Origin: Fidelibacterota bacterium 46_43
Lineage (GTDB): Bacteria; Fidelibacterota; Fidelibacteria; Fidelibacterales; Fidelibacteraceae
DNA length: 5,414 nucleotides
Direction: 5' to 3'
NCBI GenBank assembly: GCA_001509335.1
Contig: LGGY01000197.1
Coordinates: 1-5,414 of the forward strand
The notes beneath the pieces are model-generated. The model did no database searches. It saw only the letters and a list, made by a program, of their open reading frames with translations, and was not told the origin of the DNA. The number at the start of each line of letters is the position of its first letter. Within the stretch, counting starts at the first letter, position 1. Shown here in pieces: positions 1 through 5,414 of this stretch. The position numbers were made by a program, and so were the translations under genes.

Positions 1-1002
1 ATTGCTGAAGAGTATCCGATCGCATTAAAAGAGCATGGCATTGAATTCCTTCTGGATAACCGGCATTTATGGCTGAGGAGCCGGAAACCCAACGCCGTGC
101 TAAAGGTCCGGGCTGAAGTGGAAAAAGCGTGCAGGGATTTTTTTGATGAACGGGATTTTGTCCTCGTGGATTCACCCATATTTACACCCAATGCGGCTGA
201 AGGGACTACAACCCTTTTTGAGACCGATTATTTCGGCCGGAAGGCTTATCTGACACAATCAGGTCAGTTATACAGTGAAGCCGCCATTATGGCATTCAAT
301 AAAACGTACTGTTTTGGCCCCTGTTTCAGGGCGGAAAAATCGAAAACACGCCGCCATCTGACGGAATTTTGGATGATTGAACCGGAAATGGCTTTTTATG
401 ATATACACGACAACATGGATTTGGCAGAGGAATTTGTGTCCTATCTTGTCCAACGGACTGTCACTCATTGTCCTGAGGAGCTGAAAATATTGGAAAGAGA
501 TCTTTCAAAACTCGAAAAAATAACTCCACCTTTTCCCCGGATTTCGTATGATGAAGCTGTGGATATCCTGAAGAAGAAAGGACTGAATTTCGAATGGGGT
601 AATGATTTTGGAGCACCTCATGAAACAGCCATATCTGAAGATTTTGATAAACCCGTTATGATTTGGAAATGGCCTGCGGAAACCAAGGCGTTTTATATGA
701 AACGGGATCCGGAAGACGAACGGTATGTGCTGGGTGTAGATATGATTGCTCCCGAAGGATTTGGAGAAATTATCGGGGGAAGCCAGCGCGAAGAAGATAT
801 TGACAAACTCCTGGCCCGGATAAAAAAGGAAAATCTGCCGGAAGAAATTTTCAACTGGTTCATCGATGTCCGGCGCTATGGCTCCGTTCCACATTCCGGT
901 TTTGGTTTGGGACTCGAACGGACCGTTCAGTGGATCTGTGGGTCCCATCATATCCGGGAATGTATTCCATGGCCGCGGACGATGGTGAGGCTTAATCCTT
1001 AA
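1..1002 (+). CDS. asnS: Asparaginyl-tRNA synthetase, 3' part (5' end outside window)
   Basis: Class II aminoacyl-tRNA synthetase that charges tRNA-Asn with asparagine in the cytoplasm. The frame is open from base 1, so the visible 333 residues lack roughly the first 100, which would hold the OB-fold anticodon-binding domain; the family is usually about 430-460 residues. Numbering from the first visible codon, the catalytic core shows class II motif 2 (FRAE at 109-112, followed by KSKTRRHLTEF), the substrate-pocket stretch SGQLYSE just before it, the IAPEGFGEIIGGSQRE segment near 249-264, and motif 3 GFGLGLER at 300-307. The C-terminus IPWPRTMVRLNP matches the IPFPR-type ending of the family. 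SGQLY and the segment around motif 2 favour AsnRS over AspRS. The GTG at 97 is internal and is not the start. The gene ends in TAA and is followed by a 353-bp spacer, so it is probably a separate transcription unit from the genes downstream. Confidence 0.95.
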   Translation: MAEEYPIALKEHGIEFLLDNRHLWLRSRKPNAVLKVRAEVEKACRDFFDERDFVLVDSPIFTPNAAEGTTTLFETDYFGRKAYLTQSGQLYSEAAIMAFNKTYCFGPCFRAEKSKTRRHLTEFWMIEPEMAFYDIHDNMDLAEEFVSYLVQRTVTHCPEELKILERDLSKLEKITPPFPRISYDEAVDILKKKGLNFEWGNDFGAPHETAISEDFDKPVMIWKWPAETKAFYMKRDPEDERYVLGVDMIAPEGFGEIIGGSQREEDIDKLLARIKKENLPEEIFNWFIDVRRYGSVPHSGFGLGLERTVQWICGSHHIRECIPWPRTMVRLNP

Positions 1003-1054
1003 AGAGTAGAGAGTGGACCCTTGCTTTGAGAAAAACCGGTGAAGCTTTTTATTG

Positions 1055-1093
1055 GATTCAATGATTAAACGGACGGATTTCAATCATGGAATC
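1055..1093. repeat. 12-bp imperfect inverted repeat
   Basis: GATTCAATGATT (1055-1066) and AATCATGGAATC (1082-1093) are inverted copies with one mismatch, separated by 15 bases. It could be an operator-like site or a weak hairpin in the asnS 3' region. No T-run follows, so it does not look like a terminator. Function unknown; this may be chance in AT-rich DNA. Confidence 0.45.
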
Positions 1094-1235
1094 ATATCAA
1101 GCCTGGAAAATCCCTGTCAGGAAATTTAAAAAAATCTTAAGAACCATCACTCTCAGATTCAATAACCACCCTAATCATCTCCCCAAAAGTATAGCCAATA
1201 AAAAAAAGAATCTAACACACCAAACCAAACTCAAA

Positions 1236-1296
1236 ACTCTCAACTTGTACTCAGGGGCAGACGCCAGTCTGACCCTGCGACTCTCAACTCCTACTC
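1236..1296. repeat. Pair of 17-bp direct repeats flanking a stem-loop
   Basis: ACTCTCAACTTGTACTC (1236-1252) and ACTCTCAACTCCTACTC (1280-1296) agree at 15 of 17 positions and bracket the stem-loop at 1252-1277. A further ACTCTCA lies at 1149-1155, and an inverted relative, AGAGTAGAGAGT, lies at 1003-1014 directly after the asnS stop. The arrangement looks like a small dispersed intergenic repeat or the remnant of one. No open reading frame of a mobile element is present. Confidence 0.5.
1252..1277. repeat. Stem-loop: 11-bp arms, 4-base loop
   Basis: CAGGGGCAGAC (1252-1262) and GTCTGACCCTG (1267-1277) pair with one internal G-A mismatch around a GCCA loop. It is a locally GC-rich stem in an otherwise AT-rich spacer. 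Neither strand has a T-run directly after it, so it is unlikely to be a Rho-independent terminator. It sits about 80 bases before the start of the downstream cluster and could be a repeat element core, a structured RNA element or a protein-binding site; the sequence does not decide between these. Confidence 0.55.
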
Positions 1297-1350
1297 TATA
1301 TATCAATTTTAATATTATTTTGCTTATTTGCGTAATTAATGATTAAATTA
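1297..1350 (+). promoter_or_regulatory. AT-rich probable promoter region of the downstream cluster
   Basis: The 54 bases before the first gene of the cluster are almost entirely A and T and include TATATA (1297-1302) and TATTAT (1313-1318). The best sigma-70-like pair I can find is TTGCTT (1320-1325) and TTAAAT (1343-1348) with a 17-base gap. This would start transcription almost at the ATG at 1356 and give a nearly leaderless message, consistent with the absence of a Shine-Dalgarno sequence there. TTAATGATTAA (1336-1346) is a small near-palindrome overlapping the putative -10. The location is inferred from position and composition; the exact boxes are uncertain. Confidence 0.25.
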
Positions 1351-1355
1351 GAAAC

Positions 1356-1814
1356 ATGAAGCATAAGAAACACATCATCGCAGTTTTTGGAGGCAGGGAA
1401 GCCGATCAGAAGGTGCTGGAAGAGGCAGAACTTTTCGGACAGTTGGCTGCAGAAGCAGGATGGATCATCATTTGCGGGGGAAAAGGCGGTGTGATGGAAG
1501 CTGTATGCCGGGGAGTGGATGCAAAGGGAGGAATCTCTGTTGGACTTCTTCCGGAAGGGAATGATTTAGAGGTGAATGAATACGTAAGTATTCCTCTGGC
1601 AACCGGACTCGGATACGCACGGAACGAGGTACTCGCCCTGGCATGTCATGCTGCCTGTGCCTTTGGGGGCAAATACGGTACCCTTTCAGAGATTGCTCAT
1701 GCATTAAATAATCAAAAACCCGTGGCTTCTGTAGAATCATGGAAAATCTATGGCGTTCATGAATGTAAACATGCCCGGGAGGCTTTTGAATGGATACAGG
1801 CACAACTGAAATAA
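1356..1814 (+). CDS. TIGR00725-type Rossmann-fold nucleotide-binding protein (SLOG/LOG-like)
   Basis: A 152-residue soluble protein of the TIGR00725 family, in the SLOG superfamily that also holds LOG cytokinin-activating phosphoribohydrolases, DprA and other nucleotide binders. The protein opens with a beta strand and glycine turn (IIAVFGG, 7-13), followed by IICGGKGGVMEAVCRG (38-53), TGLGYARNEV (83-92) and FGGKYGTLSE (103-112). The last corresponds to the PGGxGTxxE nucleotide-binding motif of LOG proteins, here with Phe in place of Pro; the usual LOG catalytic MxxRK segment is replaced by YARNE. Family members are typically 150-170 residues, so it is full length. Its substrate is unknown; nucleotide-derivative binding is inferred from the fold. 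An in-frame TAA at 1344-1346 leaves ATG 1356 as the first start, without a clear Shine-Dalgarno sequence. Its 3' end overlaps the acylphosphatase gene by 25 bases, indicating an operon. Confidence 0.85.
   Translation: MKHKKHIIAVFGGREADQKVLEEAELFGQLAAEAGWIIICGGKGGVMEAVCRGVDAKGGISVGLLPEGNDLEVNEYVSIPLATGLGYARNEVLALACHAACAFGGKYGTLSEIAHALNNQKPVASVESWKIYGVHECKHAREAFEWIQAQLK
1777..1782 (+). promoter_or_regulatory. Shine-Dalgarno sequence for the acylphosphatase gene
   Basis: GGGAGG lies seven bases before the ATG at 1790, inside the end of the preceding gene. It is the strongest ribosome binding site in the window, supports the overlapping start at 1790, and shows that the organism uses Shine-Dalgarno initiation at least for internal operon genes. 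Confidence 0.8.
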
Positions 1815-2077
1815 CCCGGAAATATGTTCTTACCGGCAGGGTTCAGGGTGTCGGTTTCCGGTGGTTCACAAAGCGTCTGGCCGATGAATTCGGTGTGAAA
1901 GGCTTCGTCCGGAATCAGTATGACGGGTCTGTTCTGGTTGTCGCCCAGGGTCCCCGTGAACGACTGGAAACTTTTGAACGCTTACTGGCTGAAGGGCCCT
2001 CTTATGCCCGTGTGGATCACATGCAGAGCGAACCGCCGGACAGAAATGAATTTTTCCACCATTTTGAAATCCGATAA
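1790..2077 (+). CDS. acyP: Acylphosphatase
   Basis: A small cytosolic enzyme of 95 residues that hydrolyses carboxyl-phosphate bonds in acyl phosphates such as acetyl phosphate or 1,3-bisphosphoglycerate. It carries both family signatures: GRVQGVGFRWF (16-26) with the phosphate-binding arginine R24, and KGFVRNQYDGSV (37-48) with the catalytic asparagine N42. Length matches the usual 90-100 residues of a single-domain acylphosphatase, so it is not a fragment of a HypF-type protein, which carries this domain at the N-terminus of a much larger chain. The start overlaps the upstream gene by 25 bases and is supported by GGGAGG seven bases before it; no better in-frame start follows before the first signature. 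It ends 13 bases before nadE, so translation of the three genes is probably coupled. The physiological substrate of bacterial acylphosphatases is generally unclear. Confidence 0.93.
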   Translation: MDTGTTEITRKYVLTGRVQGVGFRWFTKRLADEFGVKGFVRNQYDGSVLVVAQGPRERLETFERLLAEGPSYARVDHMQSEPPDRNEFFHHFEIR

Positions 2078-2090
2078 ACTGGGAATCTCA

Positions 2091-3737
2091 ATGAAAATTG
2101 CTCTTGCTCAATTGAATGTTACAGTCGGTGATATTGCCGGAAATACGGATAAAGTGATCCGGACTATCGATGAAGCGTCGAAAAACAAGGCCGAGCTTGT
2201 GGTATTTCCGGAACTGACAATTCCCGGCTATCCACCGCAGGACCTGATCTTTGAACCGGGTTTTGTAGAAAAAAATCTCAAAGCATGTCAAAAAATTGCC
2301 CATGAGACCCGTCACCTGAACATCGTCTCTTTGGTAGGATATATTGATCATCCCTTAAAAAAGGTGTATTATAATGCCATATCGGTATTAAGTGGGGGAA
2401 AGGTAATAGATACGGTTTACAAATCTCTGCTTCCCACTTATGATGTCTTCGATGAAAAGCGATACTTTCATCCGGCACCGGACATAAGACCTGTCAGTTG
2501 TTATGTACGTGGGAAAAAGGTAAAACTGGGAATCGAAATCTGTGAAGATCTGTGGGATGAACTTTATGACGTGAAAGTTTCGGATAAATTGGTCTGTCAG
2601 GGCGCTGAACTACTCATCAATTGCAGTGCGTCTCCCTACAGTTATGGAAAATTTTCCAAAAGAAAAGAACTCGTTCTGAATAAGGTAAGTCGCCTTAAAA
2701 CACCTTTCTGCTATGTTAATCTGTGTGGTGGTCAGGATGAATTGATATTTGACGGGAATAGTTTCATGGTGGATTCCCAGGGGCAGTGGATAGCCTATAA
2801 CGGTCCTTTTGCTGAAAAAATCACTTATGCATCCTGGGAAATAAATACATCCCCACAAAAACACCTGCCTGTACCTGACATCAATCCTGATGAAGAACTA
2901 TTTCTTGCTTTGCAGACCGGTGTACGGGATTACTTCTATAAAACCGGTTTTTCCGATGCTCTTATCGGGTTGAGTGGAGGTATAGATTCAGCCCTGGTTG
3001 CCGTGATTGCTGCAGAGGCTTTAGGTCCTGATCATGTGTGGGGAATTTTGATGCCATCCCAATTTAGTTCGGAACATTCCATCTCCGATGCTCAGCAACT
3101 GGCTCAGAATCTGAATATTCATCATGAGATGATATCAATCCAGTCTATTTACCAGGAAGTCTTAAAAACACTGGAGCATCAGTTTAAAGGGACAGACTTC
3201 GGATTGGCCGAAGAGAATATTCAGGCCCGGAGCCGCGGCATCATCCTGATGGCTTTGGCCAATAAATTTCACCGGCTGGTCCTTACAACCGGAAATAAAA
3301 CAGAACTAGCCCTGGGATATTCAACACTTTACGGTGATATGGCCGGTGCCCTGGCAGTGATCAGTGATCTGAATAAAGAGGATGTCTACCGCTTGTCCCG
3401 GTTTGTCAATACCCAAGCCGGATATGACAGAATTCCTCAGCATATCCTGGAAAAAATCCCCTCTGCCGAGCTTCGAGAAAATCAGACAGATCCTTTCGAT
3501 TATGAAATAGTAAGTCCCCTTGTCGAATCCCTGCTGGAACATCAAAAAAGTCCGGAACAACTGATCCGGGAAGGATATGATTCAGAACTGGTTCACCGGT
3601 TAAACCGGCTGATTTATCTGGCAGAATATAAACGCCGCCAGGCGCCACCAGGACTTCGGGTCACAGAAAAGGCTTTTGGTATGGGCCGGCGGATTCCTAT
3701 TGTTAACAAATATATGACCAAAGATCAGAAATTATAA
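2091..3737 (+). CDS. nadE: Glutamine-dependent NAD+ synthetase
   Basis: Catalyses the last step of NAD+ synthesis, the ATP-dependent amidation of nicotinic acid adenine dinucleotide, using ammonia released from glutamine. The 548-residue protein has two domains. Residues 1 to about 255 form a nitrilase-type glutaminase with a complete Glu-Lys-Cys triad: E41 in FPELTIPGYPPQDL, K111 in YKSLLPTYDVFDEKRYF, and C151 in GIEICEDLW. Residues from about 268 form the synthetase domain, with the ATP pyrophosphatase loop LSGGIDS (294-300), ENIQARSRG (375-383), TTGNKTE (399-405) and GYSTLYGDMAG (409-419). The length fits the short bacterial two-domain class of about 540-570 residues rather than the longer mycobacterial or eukaryotic forms. 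The open frame extends upstream to 1920 inside acyP, but homology begins at ATG 2091 (MKIALAQLNVTVGD), which has GGGA six bases before it. All catalytic residues are present, so it should be active. comEC follows directly, with no terminator between. Confidence 0.96.
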   Translation: MKIALAQLNVTVGDIAGNTDKVIRTIDEASKNKAELVVFPELTIPGYPPQDLIFEPGFVEKNLKACQKIAHETRHLNIVSLVGYIDHPLKKVYYNAISVLSGGKVIDTVYKSLLPTYDVFDEKRYFHPAPDIRPVSCYVRGKKVKLGIEICEDLWDELYDVKVSDKLVCQGAELLINCSASPYSYGKFSKRKELVLNKVSRLKTPFCYVNLCGGQDELIFDGNSFMVDSQGQWIAYNGPFAEKITYASWEINTSPQKHLPVPDINPDEELFLALQTGVRDYFYKTGFSDALIGLSGGIDSALVAVIAAEALGPDHVWGILMPSQFSSEHSISDAQQLAQNLNIHHEMISIQSIYQEVLKTLEHQFKGTDFGLAEENIQARSRGIILMALANKFHRLVLTTGNKTELALGYSTLYGDMAGALAVISDLNKEDVYRLSRFVNTQAGYDRIPQHILEKIPSAELRENQTDPFDYEIVSPLVESLLEHQKSPEQLIREGYDSELVHRLNRLIYLAEYKRRQAPPGLRVTEKAFGMGRRIPIVNKYMTKDQKL

Positions 3738-3748
3738 CCTTTTAACCG

Positions 3749-3843
3749 GTGTATTCAGCCCGGCCCCAGCATTACGGCTCAGCATCCTGTCCGTTTTGCT
3801 GATTCTTTGTTACCGATATTTTTCTCCGATAACTTTTATTTTC
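3749..3843 (+). other. Probable N-terminal coding extension of comEC without a normal start
   Basis: The comEC frame is open from 3718, and its translation before the first ATG (3844) reads PALRLSILSVLLILCYRYF and then further hydrophobic residues, which looks like the first membrane helix of a ComEC N-terminus. The frame has no ATG or GTG here; its only TTG (3796) falls inside the helix. In the neighbouring frame, GTG at 3749, eleven bases after the nadE stop, begins VYSARP. One added C in the CCCC run at 3764-3767 would join it to the comEC frame as VYSARPPALRLSIL, a typical ComEC beginning. This is either a sequencing or assembly indel, a real frameshift, or an unusual start. No Shine-Dalgarno sequence precedes the GTG. 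Confidence 0.45.
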
Positions 3844-5414
3844 ATGTCCATTTTTATCATCATCATGTATCGGTTTTGCTTATGTAAATCCCCTGTCTTT
3901 ATTCTGCTTATGCTTAGCTCACTTGTCTTTCTTACATTAAAACAGCCTGTTTTAAATGAAAAAGAGTTGTCTCAAACACAAGCTCCTTTATCCATCTTTC
4001 TGAAGAAAAAACATGCAGACTGGAAACAAAAGGTATGGTGGGAGGGAATCTGTCAAAGCGGAACGTTTTCTCTGCCTACAATCCTCTATTTGGATTGTCC
4101 GGATACTTTACACCCTGGACAACAATGCCAATTTTTAAACCCCAAAATCCAACTTCGGATGGGAGATACTTCCCCCGCTTTATACGTCTATGAAACATTA
4201 GAAACGGTGTCTGAATGCTACAAGAAAAGGTCCTTTTATTTGGAAAATTTCTTAGAAAAAGTACGTGAGGATATAAGGGGTATCTTATTGAAAGACAGCG
4301 ATTTAAGAGCGGGATTTATAGCTTGCGGGCTCTTTCTCGGAGAAAAAAGGATGATTCCAGATCCTATAAAAAATAAAATCAACAGAGCGGGTATCAGTCA
4401 CCTCTTTGCCGTATCAGGTCTCCATGTTGGATTTATTGTCATGCTGATTTCCTTTATCCTTAAAAAATGTGGCTGTAATGCAAAGGTGATATTATGGCTT
4501 ATCCCGGTCTTCGCCTTTTTTTACGCCCTGCTTACCCCTTTTTCATCGTCTATCTTTAGAACCGTGTTGATGGTGACGCTTTACAGTGCTGTTACCCTTC
4601 TGAAACGTAATGTTCATATTCTTCAGATCGTCTTTTCAAGTATGCTGATCATGGTGCTCTTTGATAAGTCCCAGGTGAATGAGGTCGGTTTCTGGTTTTC
4701 CTATCTGGCAGTGCTTGGAATCCTCCTCTTTTATCCTTCCGTGGAAAGAAGAATACGACGCTTTCCTTCATGTTTCCGATATGTTCTGAATAGCCTGGGC
4801 GTCTCTGCTACCGCTACCTGGGGAATTATGCCGGCAGGGATTACCGTCTTCGGAACCTTTTCAACTCTTGCAATTGCCCTGAATCTGGTCATGATTCCTT
4901 TGGTCTTTTTCATGCTGGCATCGATTATGAGTAGGTTTTTATTGCATCCTTTACACTGGTTGGGCAATCTTTCTTCTGCAGTGTATTCCTACTTGTCAGA
5001 CATGTTTTTTTACATACTTTATCGTGTAACTCAGTATGACGATTTGCTGGTTCGCCATGTCCGGAATGCTCCGCTTATACTGGTTTTTTGGTTTATCATG
5101 ACACTTCTTTTTTTTGATTTTCCCCGGAAAAAAGTGCATAAATACTGGTTCTATTCTGCTTTGCTTGCCGCTGTTTTCATTTTGCCGGGCTTGTCGAGCC
5201 AATCTGTCCTTATTTCCGGAGAGGATAATGCATTACTCCTGCGAAAAGGAAAAAAAGTGTTTATGGTGAATGGAACCGCCCAGGATCGGTTTGATCAGAA
5301 AATTATCAGACGATTCCGCCTGTCAGCGATGGATGTAGAATACCTGCTGATCACACATCCGGCCTATAACAATCCCGAAAATGTTTTACAATTAAAAAAC
5401 AGGTATCCCGGCCT
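3844..5414 (+). CDS. comEC: ComEC/Rec2-family DNA-uptake channel protein (3' end outside window)
   Basis: ComEC forms the inner-membrane channel that carries single-stranded DNA into the cytoplasm during natural transformation. About 523 residues are visible from ATG 3844. In order they show hydrophobic N-terminal segments; a soluble OB-fold-like region of the DUF4131 kind (about 55-110); the competence domain beginning AGISHLFAVSGLHVGF (about 182-197); SSIFRTVLMV with R239; GFWFSYLAVLGI (282-293); several more membrane helices to about residue 450; and the start of a metallo-beta-lactamase-like domain (from about 455). That last domain looks degenerate: where family members have DVGQGD and HxHxDH, this protein has ISGEDN and HPAYNN (505-510), lacking most metal ligands. 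ATG 3844 is the first ATG in the frame but has no ribosome binding site, and sequence upstream also looks coding, so the true start is probably near 3749. It follows nadE closely with no terminator. Family assignment is firm; competence of this organism is only inferred. Confidence 0.88.
   Translation, partial: MSIFIIIMYRFCLCKSPVFILLMLSSLVFLTLKQPVLNEKELSQTQAPLSIFLKKKHADWKQKVWWEGICQSGTFSLPTILYLDCPDTLHPGQQCQFLNPKIQLRMGDTSPALYVYETLETVSECYKKRSFYLENFLEKVREDIRGILLKDSDLRAGFIACGLFLGEKRMIPDPIKNKINRAGISHLFAVSGLHVGFIVMLISFILKKCGCNAKVILWLIPVFAFFYALLTPFSSSIFRTVLMVTLYSAVTLLKRNVHILQIVFSSMLIMVLFDKSQVNEVGFWFSYLAVLGILLFYPSVERRIRRFPSCFRYVLNSLGVSATATWGIMPAGITVFGTFSTLAIALNLVMIPLVFFMLASIMSRFLLHPLHWLGNLSSAVYSYLSDMFFYILYRVTQYDDLLVRHVRNAPLILVFWFIMTLLFFDFPRKKVHKYWFYSALLAAVFILPGLSSQSVLISGEDNALLLRKGKKVFMVNGTAQDRFDQKIIRRFRLSAMDVEYLLITHPAYNNPENVLQLKNRYPG

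Larger units (their letters stand above)
1003..1355. other. Intergenic spacer with small repeats, no convincing gene
   Basis: This stretch separates asnS from the four-gene cluster. An 86-codon open frame (1086-1346) crosses it, but its product is low-complexity, rich in K, N, T and L, and resembles no family I know; no ribosome binding site precedes it. From about 1138 to 1252 the + strand is strikingly poor in G (about six) and rich in C (about 36), which also argues against coding. It contains an inverted repeat (1055-1093), a stem-loop (1252-1277) flanked by two near-identical 17-mers, and a very AT-rich end (about 1297-1350) that probably carries the promoter of the downstream cluster. 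No intrinsic terminator with a proper T-run is visible after asnS. Confidence 0.7.

Noticed and set aside
505..1083. 192-codon minus-strand open frame opposite asnS
   Set aside because: It is the antisense shadow of a well-supported asnS reading frame and encodes nothing recognisable.
1252..1277. Stem-loop considered as an intrinsic terminator for asnS
   Set aside because: It lies 250 bases after the stop, and no T-run follows the stem on either strand.
1086..1346. 86-codon open reading frame in the spacer after asnS
   Set aside because: The product is low-complexity with no recognisable family or domain, no ribosome binding site precedes it, and the G-poor composition differs from all real genes in the window. 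It spans the repeats and stem-loop, as expected of a chance frame.
1920..2090. Upstream extension of the nadE frame inside the acylphosphatase gene
   Set aside because: The residues before ATG 2091 are an out-of-frame reading of acyP, and family homology begins exactly at the methionine encoded at 2091, which has its own GGGA ribosome binding site.
2940..2951. Perfect 12-bp palindrome AAAACCGGTTTT
   Set aside because: It lies inside the nadE coding sequence at the domain junction, CCGG is common throughout the window, and nothing suggests a binding site or terminator function.
4731..5202. Minus-strand open frames opposite comEC (4731-4967 and 4996-5202)
   Set aside because: The + strand here encodes clear ComEC membrane segments; the antisense products show no domain or start signal.

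Overview
The window is an ordinary-looking bacterial chromosomal segment with every gene on the + strand and moderate GC. In order it holds: the 3' part of an asparaginyl-tRNA synthetase gene (1-1002); a 353-bp spacer with small repeats and no convincing gene (1003-1355); and a tightly packed cluster of a TIGR00725/SLOG-type Rossmann nucleotide-binding protein (1356-1814), an acylphosphatase (1790-2077), a glutamine-dependent NAD+ synthetase (2091-3737) and the 5' part of a comEC/rec2-like DNA-uptake channel gene that runs off the right edge (3844-5414, with a probable N-terminal extension starting nearer 3749).

Organism: bacterial gene content, Shine-Dalgarno sequences at some starts (a clear GGGAGG before the acylphosphatase gene), and a comEC whose C-terminal metallo-beta-lactamase-like domain has lost its metal ligands. 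I lean weakly to an uncultured lineage of the Bacteroidota/FCB group, but nothing in the window fixes the phylum.

Layout and function: the last four genes overlap or lie within a few bases of each other, with no terminator visible between them, so they are probably co-transcribed from the AT-rich end of the spacer. The cluster mixes housekeeping roles: NAD+ synthesis, acyl-phosphate hydrolysis, an uncharacterised nucleotide-binding protein and DNA uptake. No shared pathway is evident. The only suggestive pairing is the SLOG-type nucleotide-binding protein close to NAD synthetase.

The points most worth a second look are the comEC 5' end, where the reading frame looks coding upstream of the first ATG but has no ordinary start and could be restored by one extra C in a C run; the degenerate comEC metallo-beta-lactamase domain; and the repeat-bearing, strongly G-poor spacer at 1003-1355. 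I see no CRISPR array, transposase, phage gene, tRNA or rRNA, and nothing that clearly amounts to an undescribed system.
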